Source: Pleurodeles waltl (taxonomy: Eukaryota; Chordata; Amphibia; Caudata; Salamandridae). Taken from it: a DNA stretch of 64,000 nt. Under the pieces are notes generated by a model. That model did no database searches. It saw nothing but the letters and a program-made list of their open reading frames with translations, and was not told the DNA's origin. Numbering within the stretch: the stretch's first letter is position 1; each line of letters opens with the position of its first letter. Below, piece by piece: positions 9,906 through 22,305 of this stretch. The position numbers and the translations under genes were made by a program. The stretch is from positions 653,873,717 to 653,937,716 of the forward strand of contig NC_090446.1 in assembly GCF_031143425.1 (NCBI RefSeq). Direction: 5' to 3'.

Positions 9906-11578
9906 ATAATCTCCATAAACAATGTTCTTTGATAGGTTCTGTTTGGAAAATGATGGTCTTAATTATCTGTGTCATTAATGCGGCTGATCCTTTTGCATAC
10001 ACCTGTTCGGGCAGGGAACTCAATTACTTCTTCAGTGTTGCTAGCACCAAAATAGGTATAACTCGGATGACAAGTTATTTATCAAACCCGATAAATTCTG
10101 ACCCCTGTGGTGTTGTATTTTAAGAGGTGTGATAAATCTTTCATCCCAGACATAAGAAGGAAGAATCCATGAAGATTTTATACACAGTTTGGTTTTGGTA
10201 GAAAGGGAGGAAGTAGTAAGATTGACACCTTCTTCTTCATGACCCCTCAGTTCGACATAGTCACCGTATTTTACAACATATTATTATGGCCACGAGTCCT
10301 GCTCCAGACTTGAGGTTGCTTCTTATTTTGCACAAGTGAATAAGGTAAATAGACCCTGATACTTTCTAGCAATGACTTTTAAAGTCTGGATGTTTTAAAT
10401 GTCTCATCAACTTTAATGCCTTTAATTTGTTAAAATTCCATCTTTGAAGTACAAAAGTGAGGTTTAATGGTCCTTGAACTTTCATATATTGGAAATTGAA
10501 ACCCCAACACTTTGGTGTTTGAACTAGGATATGTCCCCACCATCCAGTACTTTCTGGTCAACTTACATCATTTAGCTTGCAATCAGAAATATAAGTGTTT
10601 TTAGAATTCAGATATCAGTCAGATGAAGGCCAAGCAGTTTTCATATTCTGTGTTTGTGTAAAATTGCAGGTATTCCTGATTTTATTGTGCCAGATGTCTA
10701 TGGATTCCCTTCCAGTTTTCAAGATGGCTCTACACCAAAACGAAAAAAGACTAAGGTATATTTATTTTAAAATACACCATTTGCTGTATTTAGCTTTTTT
10801 GCTGATGTGTACTTTTTTACCACGTTTAAGCTTTTTTCGCTCAAAAAATTAAAAAAAGTGTGCTTAATTAATTCCATAGAGTGACTAAGCAGATCTAGGA
10901 TATAGTTGGTGGTACAGGTTAAACAAAATCAGCTGAAAAAATAAAATCATGCATTACAAAATTGAATGTTTCAGCAGTTATATGCATTCAAAGTTAACAA
11001 ATAAAGGTAAGCTACATGTCCTTTGTAATTACCAGCCTGTACTTCTGCAAAATGGTCGATGCAGCCCGTCTGGTAATGCTAACATAATAGGCTATTAAAG
11101 GCTAAAAGAGGTAAACCAAGAAGATAGAGGCTTGAGGCTGTCTCTTGTACTCTCAAATGAACACAAAACAGAATTGCAATGAAGCTTATAATCATAGAAG
11201 AAGTGAGAGCAAACAGTGTAGAGAACTAAGGACTGATTTTTTGCGTAAACAAGAAACAAATTGCCCTGCTACACTTTGTTAGGAGCAATGGCAAGCAGGT
11301 ATCAGATCAACATTATTGATTGATTGATATAATGTGTGAGAGTGAAGGCAATACAAAAGGTACACTGTTCAGAACAGTGGCGAACAATCTTCTTAGAAAC
11401 ATTAATCTGCATTTCACATCAGATGCCAAAACACTTGAAACATGAAAACAGGATGTGCCAAAGGACTCTGATAGAGCTGAAATCGCAACAGCATCTTATT
11501 GTATGTGAGATGAGGCAGAATGGAGACTGTAACAAAGAGAGTGGAATGACCTTGTTCTGATAAAGAGCATGGAACAAT
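9906..11578. other. Host spacer between H1 and H2
   Basis: AT-rich sequence without element termini. The only feature I can support is the possible exon at 10670-10755. Bases 9906-9908 (ATA) and 11576-11578 (AAT) are target duplications of H1 and H2. Confidence 0.55.
10670..10755 (+). CDS. Candidate host exon (28 codons)
   Basis: Bounded by aaaattgcag| and |gtatat. One frame is open throughout (two bases to complete a codon, then 28 codons ending at a codon boundary). It reads like ordinary protein: an acidic/aromatic part with VPDVYGFPSSF, then a basic TPKRKKTK tail that could be a nuclear localisation signal. A second frame is also open but less protein-like. I do not recognise the gene. 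It could also be a chance exon-like segment. Confidence 0.4.
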
Positions 11579-12444
11579 GGTGGTCATTACAACCCTGGCG
11601 GTCGGTGTTAAAACAGCGGTAAGACCGCCAACAGGCCGGTGGTAAAAAAATTGGAATTACGACCGTGGCGGAAACTGCCAACAAAGACAGCTACTTTAAC
11701 ACTCCGACATCCATGGCGGTACAAACAAACAGCTTGGCGGTCACCGCCAACAGACAGGCGGAGGACAATGTACTCCCCACTATATCACAACCTACCAATC
11801 CGCCACCTTTTCCTGGGCGGATTCACCGTGAACAAAAACACAGCGGAAACAGGACTTCGAAGGGAAAACGCTCACCTCTACACACCACACGAGGAATCCG
11901 GACGCCATGGAACCCGAGCTCCAGATCCTGCCGGCCCTTATCTTCTTGCTCCTCTACCATGAGCATGAACGCAGGCGGCGAAGACCACAGTGAATACTGC
12001 ACCTACGACACAGGGGAAGGGGGAGGGAAAAAACAGGGACACACACACACATGCAACAACCCCTCCCCCACCCTCACCCACTACAACACACACACTAATA
12101 CAGCATGATACATTACAGTTACACCCTCCAAACCCCCCGGAAGAATGCAAAGACAAAAGGAAATGAGTGTAACCATTGTAATATATTAAAATCCAGTACG
12201 CAAAAATATATATACACTATAAACAAATATATACACCAAGAATAGTAGTCCAGGTAGTGTTCCATTGAAGTCCGTGGAACACTGGGCCCACATGGCATGG
12301 GCGAGGCCCACACTCAATCCCCGAACATGACGGAGAGAACACTGCAGGGGCATCAGATAGCAATAAAACAGGCACCTCAGGGGGTAGGGAAAGGGGGGGC
12401 ACCTCAGCCGGTTGAGTGCACGACGCCAAATCCACGAGGGGGCC

Positions 12445-12765
12445 ACATGCCCACTGTTCAATCCTGGGGAGTGCAAAGCCACAGTCTCTCAAGTCTCTAC
12501 AGTGGCTGGGTTGCCCACTGTACAATCCTGGGGAGTGCAAAGCCACAGTCTCTCAAGTCTCTACAGTGGGTGGGTTGCCCACTGTACCATCCTGGGGAGT
12601 GCGAAGCCACCGTCTCTCAAGTCTCTACAGTGGGTGGGTTGCCCACTGTACCATCCTGGGGAGTGCAAAGCCACAGTCTCTCAAGTCTCTTCAGTGGGTG
12701 GGTTGCCCACTGTTCAATCCTGGGGAGTGAAAAGCCACAGTCTCTCAAGTGGATAACAGTCTCCA
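12445..12765 (-). repeat. Minisatellite block 3 of H2 (~60-bp units)
   Basis: About five inverted copies of the cccaggat / gactgtggctttgcactc unit, here read as tcctggggagtgcaaagcca and tctcaagtctctacagtgg. Next to the transposase first exon, as in the other copies. Confidence 0.88.
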
Positions 12766-12900
12766 CTGGTTCTGGAGGGGGCCTTGTGCCCAGAGTGCTT
12801 CATCCTGCCAAGGACAGAGGTAGTGGATGTATCTCTCCACTGGTTCTGGAGGTGGCCTTGTACCCAGAGTGCTTCATCCTGCTTGTGACGGACTCAGTAG
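12766..12900 (-). repeat. Minisatellite block 2 of H2 (~74-bp units, two copies)
   Basis: Two copies of a unit with tggttctggagg and cagagtgcttcatcctgc. It is the inverse of the ~74-bp unit that forms long arrays in H3 (31190-31610) and H5 (61890-62440). Confidence 0.8.
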
Positions 12901-13440
12901 CGTCAGTGCCCTTGGCGCTCATGGGCCAGCGGTGCTTGTTGCGGCGGTGTCCTTGGCAGCGGTGCTTGTGGCGGCAGTGTCCTGTTCAGCGGTGCTTGTG
13001 GCGGCGGGGTCCATGGAAGTGACTCAGCTGCTGGCGGTCCTTTATGGCCCAGCGGGGCTGGTGCTGGTGGTCCCTTGTGGCCCAGCGGGGCTGGTGCTGG
13101 CGTTCTTGTCCTGGGCAGCTGGGCTGGTGCTGGCGGTCCTGTCCTGGGCAGCTGGGCTGGTGCTGACGGTGGCCTCCTGGGCAGTTGGGCTGGTGCTGGC
13201 GGTCCTGTCCTGGGCAGCTGGGCTGGTGCTGGCCTCCTGGGCAGCAGGGCTGGTGCTGGCGGTGGCCTCCTGGGCAGCGGGATGAAAGGCTGGTGCTGGC
13301 GGCGGCCTCCTGGGCAGCGGGGATGATGGTGGTGGCCTCCTGGGCAGCGGGGATGATGGTGGTGGACTCCTGGGCAGCGGGGATGATGGCGGTGGCCTCC
13401 TGGGCAGCGGGGATGATGGCGGTCTTCTCCGCCGTGCTGC
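12900..13440 (-). repeat. Minisatellite block 1 of H2 (30-33 bp units)
   Basis: Successive sub-arrays: cagcggtgcttgtggcgg units, then units with tgggcagctgggctggtgct, then 30-bp units with gggatgatggcggtggcctc. In this copy the gene C frame runs through the array, giving short peptide repeats of the IIPAAQEAT type. Confidence 0.82.
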
Positions 13441-15772
13441 TCTTCCCAGACTTGCTGAGTTTCTTGTGGCCCTTCCCCACCTTGGAAGGTGTTGCAGCTG
13501 ACTCCACACTCCCACCTGTACCCCTGGGAGCGGCTTTGGTGGCTGGAGTCTTCCCCCTCTCCCGCCGGGCACTGGCCAACTTTTGATGCTTGACAGGTGG
13601 GGGACTGTCTGTGCTGTGGCTCCGTGCCACACTGGCTGCCCTGCTGCCCGGTGCACTCCAGATTCCGGTGACTACAGGCACCACTGGTCCCGGAGATGTG
13701 GCTGAGGTGCTAGGTTGGCACCTGGAGAGTCGGGCCCTAGGAGACTGACGGGGTGGGGGAGGTGAGGGAAAGAGGTCAAGGTTGGACAGGAAAAGTTTCT
13801 TGGGAACACTGGGACGGGTAGATGGAGGGGGTTTGAGAGTGGAGGAAGAGGTTGTGGTTGTAGGAGGTGTTCGTTTGGTGACTTTGGGTGAAGGTGCATG
13901 CGCTGTAGGCTGTCGTGAGGTGGATGGCTGTTGGGTGGGTGTGTGGCTGCGTTTGTGTATCTTGGGAGGTGGTGTCACAGAAACACTGGGAGAGGACACA
14001 GGGGACGTGTGAATGGTAGTGGGGTGGTGACTGCACGTGAGCGGGTGTGGTGGTGTGTGTGCTGGTGATGGAAGTAGTGGCTGTAGATGTAGTGCATGCA
14101 GGTGTGAGTGGAGATGAGACTGGGAGGGAGACGAGGAGGAGGGGGACACAGTGGAGGCAGTGGATGTTGGTGTGTCTGCATGTGTGTGATGCTTGCGTGA
14201 GTGCCTGTGGGATGTGTGGTGCTTATGTTTGCCTGAGCTTCCTTTGTGTGTTGAGGTGTGTGCATGCTGGTCTGATGGTGTGCTGGTGGTAGGCTGAGGT
14301 ACAGGTGTGTGGGTCTGGGTGGAGGAAGTTGGAGGGGGGAGGCTAGAGACAGGGACAATAGCTGCCATCAGTGCTGAGGCCAGAGTCTGAAAAGCTTGCT
14401 GAAGGGCTGCCTGACCAGAATGAATGCCCTCCAGGAATGCATTGGTTTGTTGCAACTGCCTCTCTACACCCTGGATGGCATTCAAAATGGTAGACTGCCC
14501 AACAGTGAGGGACCTGAGGAGGTCAATGGCCTCCTCACTGAGGGCAGCAGGGGTGACTGGGGCAGGGCCTGAGGTGCCTGGGGCGAAGGTGATGCCCACC
14601 CTCCTGGGTGAGCGGGCACGGGCAAAGGCTGAGGGGCTGCTGGGAGGGTGGTGCTGGTAGGGGGGGTGGCGGCTGTACCTGTAGATGCGGGGAGCTCCCC
14701 TCGCCCTCCGTCCCACTGGTGAATTCCAAGTCCGTAGTCTCGCTCTCCAGGGCCATGTGGGATGCAGCTCCCTCCTGCTCTGGTGCCACTGCTCCTCCAC
14801 CTGATGATGCTAATGCACACAAGAACAGGGAGACCACAAAAAGGGGGGGAACGACAGAAGAAAGACATGTTGAGTGCATGCATTACCGCTACCGTTGGCG
14901 GACACGACAGACACAGAAGCCCCCTGCACTACACTGCGCACTTGGGGTCCACTGTTCAATCCCTGTGACATGGCCTACAACACTATGGCCGACATCTGCA
15001 CACAGGGATGTCACAGGAGCCTGACTAGGTGTACTTGGCACTGTACACAGGTGGGGTGGGGTGCCACAGGGTCTGCCAGAAGAAGGGGACCTAACTAGCA
15101 CACTCGCCCTGGCCTAGGGAAACCCACAGCCCGCCCACCCCCCCACCCAGACACCTCCACTGTGCGCAAAATCAGCAGAATGAGAGTGTACTCACCCCCT
15201 TGTGGCTGCTGTGATGCCCTCAAGCGCCCATCCAACTCCGGGTACGCCACCGCCAGGATCCAGAACATCTGTGGGGTCATGGTGCGACGGGCACCCCTCC
15301 CACGTTGGGAGGCCATCCACAGCTTGGCGTCCGCCGTCTTCTTGCTCCAGCGGCGAATGTCCTCCCATCTCTTACGGCACTGGGTACTCCGTCTGTGGTA
15401 GACCCCCAGGGTGCGGACGTCCTTGGCGATCGCACGCCAAATATCCTTCTTCTGGTGGGCGCTGACCTACATGAATTGTACAGGGAAAAAGAAAAGTTAT
15501 TACCAACTGCACCGTCACAGTCATTGGCCCCAGCCCTACCCTTGCCATGTGGCACATGCACTTACCGTCATTTCATGCACGCCTCAATGTCCCCCCTCCC
15601 CCATCTTTCATCCACCCCACTCCACACAGGCATAGCCCATACAGCATGCTCCCAGTGTACTTACCTGTTTGTCTGGAGGACCATAGAGTAGCGTGTACTG
15701 GGGGAGGACCCCATCCACGAGTAACTCCTCCGATGTGAAGGCAGGGGCCCTTTCCCCAGACGCACGAGCCAT
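12986..15772 (-). pseudogene. Gene C, second Myb/SANT-like protein (H2)
   Basis: Exons 15772-15665, 15466-15196 and 14809 down to about 12986. Exon 1 is 108 bp, not 114: an in-frame loss of two codons (EK) in the first SANT helix. Exon 2 (271 bp) is open, with CRKRWEDIRR. In exon 3 the frame entered from the splice leaves the conserved frame because of a deletion near 14690-14700 (after GEGSS). From there a long conserved frame (Pro/Ser/Thr rich, with IDLLRSLTVGQ) stays open to 12986 and through the minisatellite. It is nearly intact, and a compensating indel would be needed for a full protein. It lies inside the transposase intron on the opposite strand. Confidence 0.75.
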
Positions 15773-15879
15773 TGTCTCTTCCAGACTGAGGTCACTGCAG
15801 CACTTGCAGTGTAGGTCCTCTCCTGTCGAAGATCAGGTATCGAGTGATTGAACAGATAGAAAATGGCGGTCACGTCCGC

Positions 15880-16080
15880 GGCGGTGCGTACCGTCACCGC
15901 CAGCGTACATCATCATTGGCTCCTGGGACCCATAGGGTCCAATGTTAACCAATGCAGAATTGCGCTGCGGTCTTCGACCGCCTACCGCAACAGTGTACGA
16001 TGCCAGCGCAGTTACCTCACATCCTATTGTCCCACTTTACAGGTCAGGCAGCCGCCATTTCAGGGGCCCACATGGCTTAA
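15880..16080 (-). promoter_or_regulatory. Central promoter region of gene C, H2
   Basis: Inverted equivalent of 4860-5090: opposed CCAAT boxes within about 15917-15955, and ggcggt-type motifs either side. A gccgccatttcagg element (YY1-like in reverse) lies near 16050. Confidence 0.5.
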
Positions 16081-17844
16081 TTTTTAACTGGGTCACACAT
16101 ACCTAGGCCTTGCCTCAACACTCATACAGGCCAAAATTCGGATTATGATTCGTGTTCTGTGTAAGCTGTGGGTACGTACCTCTGAGTTGGTTGACTCTGT
16201 GCTTGCTGTTGTCCTTCATAGGCACCGTCCTCTGGGACATGTGATGAGATGGAGGCATCCTTCGGTGTACAGACCGCTGGTGGACCTGTCGACAATGGAG
16301 GAAAGACATGTGATCATCACCTACAAGCTTGATCGTGCCACAATCCTGGAACTGTGTGCCCAGCTGGAGCCAGACCAGATGTCAGCTATCCGCCATCCCA
16401 CAGGAATCCCCCCTCTAGTGCAGGTGCTGTCAGTACTCCATTTCCTTGCAAGTGGGTCATTTCAAACAACAGTGGCCATAGCATCAGGGATGTCCCAGCC
16501 TATGTTTTCCAACGTGTTGTCTGCCCTGCTGAAACACATGCGGAGCTACATTGTTTTCCCTCAGGTGGAGAATTTGCCTACAGTGAAAGGTGATTTCTAT
16601 GCCCTGGGACATATCCCCAACATCATAGGTGCCATTGATGGGACACATGTGGCTTTGGTACCCCCCCCGCAGGAGTGAGCCGGTGTACAGAAACCGGAAG
16701 AGTTATCATTCCATGAATGTGCAGATGGTGTGTTTGGCAGACCAGTACATCTCCCATGTGAATGCCAAATTCCCTGGCTCAGTGCATGACGCTTACATCC
16801 TGCGGAATAGCAGCATCCCTTATGTGATGGGTCAACTCCAGAGGCACCGTGTGTGGCTATTAGGTGAGCACTTGGAAGCAAGTCAGTGGGAATGGTTGTC
16901 TGGGTCTGGGGATATCCCTACAGGTTAGTGTGTGTCTAACAGTTGTCCCTCGCCATTTGCAGGTGACTCTGGTTACCCCAACCTGTCATGGCTACTGGCC
17001 CCAGTGAGGAATCCCAGGACAAGGACAGAGGAACGCTACAATGAGGCCCATGGGCGAACTAGGAGTATTATAGAGCGGACCTTCGGCCTCCTGATGACAG
17101 GTTCCGGTGCCTCCATATGACAGGTGGATCCCTATTCTACTCACCAAAGAAGGTGTGCCAGATCATCGTGGCCTGCTGTATGCTTCACAACTTAGCTTTG
17201 CGACAACAGGTGCCTTTTCTGCAGGAGGATGGTCCAGATGGCGGTGTTGTGGCAGCTGCGGAGCCTGTGGACAGTGAAGAAAAGGAAGCAGAAGAAGAGG
17301 ACATCGACAACAGGAACTCGGTTATCCTGCAATACTTCCAGTGACACACAGGTAAGAATACAAACCTGCCTACTACATGTACTTTAACACTACTACCTCT
17401 CTACTGTCTGTCGTTTTCACCCAGTGTATGCTCACTGAGTTGTCACTTTCCCTTACTATTTCACAGATGTGGGTCCCACTGTGTGACATCTGCTTTGTTT
17501 CCTCATGGACTAGAGCTGTGTGACATAGGTATGGTGAAATTACAATTGTAAGAGGATTTTGTCACTGTAATTGCTAATACACTATTTCGAAATCACAGAC
17601 AGACTCCAGATTGTTTTGTGCTTTAAGGGTGTTTATTTCTGTGCTCAATATTGGAGGGGGTTGTAAAATGGTGAGGGCTGATGGTGGAGTAATTTCCATG
17701 GCAGAGTCCAGTCTATTAGTCTCACAGGTGCATTGCCCAAATGGGCATAGCAAGTGGAGCTGGGGCAGTTTGAGGATGGACAGGGTGACAAGGTGGGACA
17801 GAAGGATGACATTCAGGGTTGTCTAATTTCTTGGCGGGGTCTTG

Positions 17845-19347
17845 GCATCGTTCTCTGTCTTTGTCCAGGATCTCAGGGACCGTTTGCGGGGTGGTTCTCC
17901 CTCTGTAGGGGGTGGGGTGCTGGTGTGGTGGGCCTGTGGCGGTGCCTCCTGTCCACTAGCACCGGCGGAGGTGGTGGGCAGTTCATCGTCCATGCTAGTG
18001 TCGGGCCCCTTGTTGTGCCAGTGTCCCTCCTGGTGTTGAGGACTTCCTTCAGCACCCCTATGATGGTGGCCAGGGTGGAATTGATGGATCTGAGTTCCTC
18101 CCAGAAGCCAAAATACTGTTCCTCCTGCAGGCGCTGGTTCTCCTAAAACTTGGCCAGTACCGTTGCCATCGTCTCCTGGTAATGGTGGTAGGCTCCCATG
18201 ATGTTGGAGAGGGCCTCGTGGAGAGTGGGTTCCCTTGGCCTGTCCTCCCCCTGTCGCACAGCAGCCCTAACAGTTCCCCTGTGTTCCTGGGCCTCCGTCC
18301 CCTGGACCGTATGCCCACTGCCACTGCCCCCAGGTCCCTGTTGTTGTTGGGGTGGTGGGTTAGCCTGGGTTCCCTGTAGTGGTAGACACACTACTGATTG
18401 ACGTGTCCTGGGGACAGAGGTATGGGCCCACTGGGTGGGTGCTGTGCTGGTGTTTCCAGAGGGGGGAAGCTCTGTGGTGGCCTGTGACTGTGTCAGGGGA
18501 ACCGACCGTCCAGAGGTCCCAGATGGGCCGGGCTGGTCATCTAGATCCAGTTGGACAGAGCTGCTGTCATCACGGTGGGCCTCTTCTGTTGGTGGTGTGG
18601 ACATGTGTGGACCCTCCTGTCCGGTGACGTTGGGTAGGGGTCCTGCAGGGGTATAAAAGGATGTTTATTACATCTGTGTGTGCCATGGTGTGCAATGGGT
18701 GGGTGACCCTGTACCCCAGTGCTTGCATTCCTGTGTGGGTCCTTGTGTGATGGTGGTTTAGCAGGGTGTATGGGTATGTGCAGTGGCCATGCTTTGGTGA
18801 TGTGTGTCCATGCTTTGTTGTTGCATGCAGGGCTTGGTGTTAGAATGTGTGGTTTGTGATGTTGGGACATTTGTGAGGAGTTGGAGATGATGGGGGTGAG
18901 GGTGAGGGTGGGGGTATGTGATAGCATGCAAGTAGGGTGGGGGATGTAATAGTTAAGATTTGACTTACCAGAGTCCATTCCTCCATCTACTCCTGCGAGG
19001 CCCTCAGGATGCAGAATCGCCAAGACTTGCTCCTCCCATGTTGTTAGTTGTGGGGGAGGAGGTGGGGGTCCGCCGCCAGTCCTCTGTAGTGCGATGTGGT
19101 GTCTTGAGACCACGGAACGCACCTTCCACCATAGGTCGTTCCACCTCTTCCTTATGTCATCCCTATTTCTTGGGTGCTGTCCCACTGCGTTGACCCTGTC
19201 CACTATTCAGCGCCATAGCTCCATCTTCCTAGCTATGGAGGTGTGCTGCACCTGTGATCCGAATAGCTGTGGCTCTACCCAGACGATTTCCTCCACCATG
19301 ACCCTGAGCTCCTCCTCAGAGAACCTGGGGTGTCTTTGCCGTGCCAT
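17845..19347 (-). pseudogene. Gene A, Myb/SANT-like protein, nonsense mutation (H2)
   Basis: Exon 1 is 19347-18969 (379 bp, as in H1 and H4); the donor is gtaagt and the acceptor cctgcag at 18643; exon 2 runs from 18642 to about 17845. A TGA replaces an Arg codon just before IVDRVNAV near 19206, inside the SANT domain. The C-terminal half also shifts frame near 18140 and 18000. The frame from 18604 to 18143 keeps the Gln/Pro-rich linker and the start of the helical segment. Confidence 0.78.
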
Positions 19348-19935
19348 GGGGTGGTGTGGGTGATGTGTGGGGTGGTGTGTGTAGTGATAAGTGGGGTGAT
19401 ATTTAGTGGTGTGTTGTGTGAGGTGCGTGGAAGTTATGTGGGTGATGGTATTGTGTGCCTGTGGATGCTTGGTAGTTGTTTGTAGTGTCTCTCTCTGCCC
19501 TTCTCTCAGTAATTTTGTCGTAGGGGTTTGTGGGTGATGTAGGTGTGTGTTTTATATTGTAATGGGTGTGTGGGAGTGGTGTGTGTATGTGTATCAGGTG
19601 TGTGTATTTCGAATTGAATGTGGTTGTTTTTTGTAAATGTGTGTGTATTTTTTCAGCGCGGCGGTGTGTACCGCCAATGGAATACCGCGGTTGAATGACC
19701 GCCGCGTGGATTCCGATGTCGTGATAGTGTGGGCGTATTTCTGTTGGCGTGACGGTGGAGGTTTTGTTTCTCCAGTTTATCACTGACCTTTGGTGTGGCG
19801 GACTTGTGTGGGTGTCTGAATTTTGGCAGATTCCGAGCAGTGGGTCATAATGACCATGGCGGAATTCTGCTGCCGCAGCGGTCTTCTGCACGGCGGTAAA
19901 CGGCTTTTGCCGCCAATGTTGTCATGACCCCCAAT

Positions 19936-20615
19936 GTGTCTTAATAGGTCTCATTCAAGAGCGTAGCGGCAAGATGGTGCTGTAGATCTCCAGTGGTCTC
20001 AGAGTCTCATCGGTGTCTTGACTATGTCTTTGTTCAAATCTTTTCATCAAAGATTTCAATTGCCACAGATTAACACAGACAGTAGGAACTTACGTTGAGG
20101 GTTTCCGAAGATGGGCATGATGGTGAACAGAGCAATACTTAGAGACGCAAACAGCCCACGGGATGCACATTACCATTCTCATGGTACATTATTGGATTGT
20201 GCTTTACAGTGCCTTATTCATTATCATTATAGAGACTAAAAACCTAACAACAACCTAGGTTCAGCATAACAGTAGTCCATGGGTGGAGAGGGAAAGGGAA
20301 TTTATGGAGGGGGTATTAATCCTTACCATTTCAATTGGGCAAAAAAACAAAGCGGTTGATGGGGGAGAGTAATCACCTGTCTGTAATTCCTTCAAGAGCT
20401 GCAAGGCTCTTTGTCAGGGGAGGTGGGTAAGAAGCATTAGAATTCAATTCTAGACATGTATTTGAAGAGAAGGCACCAGATTTCCGAAAATGCCTTTCAG
20501 TTACTGTGAGTGTGTGGGAAATGTGCCTATTAAACAATAGTGAGATGACTCTTCCCAAGCTTCTTCGTGCAACAATAATTTTCTGTCTTTTACAGCTTAT
20601 ATCTTTTAGAGGCTT
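19936..20615. other. Host spacer between H2 and the DIRS element
   Basis: No open frame, terminus or RNA gene that I can support. It ends where the DIRS inverted terminal repeat starts (ctagccacagattcc). Confidence 0.5.
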
Positions 20616-20771
20616 CTAGCCACAGATTCCTTACCTTAGAATTATCTCTAGGTACCAGACTGGATCCGGAAATTTTTGAGCAGTACCCTTGCGCACCTAT
20701 AGGTAGCGTCATCCGGCTGTTCGACGTCTGCGCTGGAAGTGATGTATGCAGTACCTATATAGTGGCTTCCA
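20616..20771 (+). repeat. DIRS left inverted terminal repeat
   Basis: Pairs with about 33755-33915 in reverse complement. The outer 19 bases match exactly (ctagccacagattccttac) and identity falls inward, with recognisable blocks such as gagcagtaccc against caagcagtaccc. Confidence 0.8.
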
Positions 20772-20913
20772 GGGCGTGCTGATGTCAATTCTTTCCTTTA
20801 TGTGCCTGATAGCGCAGATCCATGAAGAGCTACCTTTCAGTTACTTTTTGACTGGCTTTTTGTGACGTTTTGTTGTCTACTTGTTTGAAAAATAAATTTC
20901 TCCTGGTTTGACA

Positions 20914-22100
20914 AGATGTCCCTTAAGAAACCAGCTGGTTTCAAACCATGTGGTGCCTGTCACATGCAGATGTCTGTGAGAGACCCCTATTTGGCCTGTC
21001 TGTGGTGCCTTGTAGTACCTTGAGAAGGACCATGAATATAAGACCTGTGAGGAGTGCGGCACCACACACCTAAATGCCCTCAAGCTCCTGGTAGCCTGAT
21101 ATTGGTCGACCCTGTGATGATCATGTTCATGGTCGCATGGTGCTGCAGCCGATGGTCGCTGTCCTGGTTGAAATCATCACCAGTTAAGTCACATAAGAAT
21201 AAGAAATCTAAGAAGTTGAAGAACTCTTTGACTTCTCTGTAGCTCTCCAAATCCTCAAATGAGACGAGGGAGCGTTGGCACTCCAGGCCCCCAAGCCTCT
21301 GCAGTTCCCCAACCCGGGCGGCTCTGTGCTTTTCTGACTTTCTTGGAATTGGAGTGACCCCTGCCCAACTTAGGGAGTTCCATGAGACCATGCACCTAAA
21401 TATTGGGTGGCCGAACCCTCTGGAGCGCTTTCAGACCCCATGGGTTCAGACAGGACCCCCACTTGTTTCTCGGGGGCGAGTACACATTTTGTGCCAGTCA
21501 GGCCCTTTGGATCCAGTGCTGCATCTTGAGCAGTGCCACCAGTGAGACCCTGACCTTCTCTTGAGCTTCTCCTGTACTGACGCCCCCAGGGCCATCGACA
21601 CCCATTGGAGACACTGTCCCCATCATCCTCGACTCTGACACAGAGCAGGACAGGAATTATACGGTGCTGGTCCTGACGCCATCTGGAGACATACCTTCCA
21701 GGTCGGAGTCAGTGCCTTTTGTCTTTGACAGGCCTGGTACAGGGGATGAATGGAAGGGGTATGGCAACCCTAATGAATATCGCCACCCATTGGATGATAT
21801 CTAGGACACCTGGTATGAGGATTTGGTGGATGCCAGTGGATTAGACACCTCACCTGACACTGGCCTGGTCTCCCCTCCTACTGTGGCTAGTGAGGAGGGG
21901 GCCTTTTTCGCAATGGTGGTGTGTAGGGAGGCTGAGGTCTTGGACCTTTAGCTGCCCTCATTGGCAGTCAAGACTAATGTCTTGACATAGCTGCTTCAGC
22001 CGGGGACTGCCCCCTCTGAACCATTGCTACACTTTAATGAACCCCTCACTAACGTTCTTCTCGGTGTCTGGATCAAGCTCGGCACAAGCTATCCTGTGCG
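20914..22100 (+). pseudogene. DIRS gag-like remnant
   Basis: From ATG at 20914 the translation starts MSLKKPAGFKPCGACHMQMS and continues through a second Cys pair of the type found at the start of vertebrate DIRS gag proteins (CxxC...CxxCL, then a CEECG block near 21050). The frame is lost within 150 bases. Downstream acidic Asp/Glu/Thr/Pro-rich stretches (about 21600-21950) fit the middle of such proteins but contain stops. Confidence 0.6.
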
Positions 22101-22305
22101 TGGTATGATTGCCTACTGCCACCGCATTGCTCCATGTGACCCCAGTTCCCTCACCCAGAACCCTGTTCCAGGAAGCTTGGTGGTCCAGGCCTCCATTTCC
22201 AGAATCAACCCTGGCGCGTGCCTTTCAACTTATCCGGATGGTGAATTCAAGAGTCTGGATACCTTTGGAAAGAGATTGTTTTCTTCTGCCAGACTAGTAC
22301 TATGA

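Larger units (their letters stand above)
11907..17344 (+). pseudogene. Gene B, Harbinger transposase, two frameshifts (H2)
   Basis: Exon 1 is 11907-11989 (83 bp, Arg-rich end; donor changed to gtgaat). The 4.2-kb intron ends at ccttcatag before 16222. The main part is 16222-16863, then a 99-bp intron (16864-16962, gtgagc...tttgcag), then 16963-17344. GAIDGTHV and GDSGYP are kept. Lesions: an indel in the C run near 16666-16675, and an indel near 17095 that breaks the frame after the catalytic Glu region. Part of the RVLS repeat found in other copies is also missing before SALLKHM. The frame after 17117 rejoins the conserved acidic C-terminus. Confidence 0.82.
11579..19932 (-). mobile_element. 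Harbinger copy H2 (8.4 kb, inverted)
   Basis: Flanked by AAT (11576-11578 and 19933-19935). In this inverted copy the right end of the element is at 11579 (ggtggtcatt) and the left end at 19932 (atgaccccc). Reading left to right: transposase exon 1 (+), block 3, block 2, block 1 minisatellites, gene C (-), transposase main exons (+), gene A (-). All three genes are damaged. The transposase carries the 99-bp intron. Confidence 0.92.
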
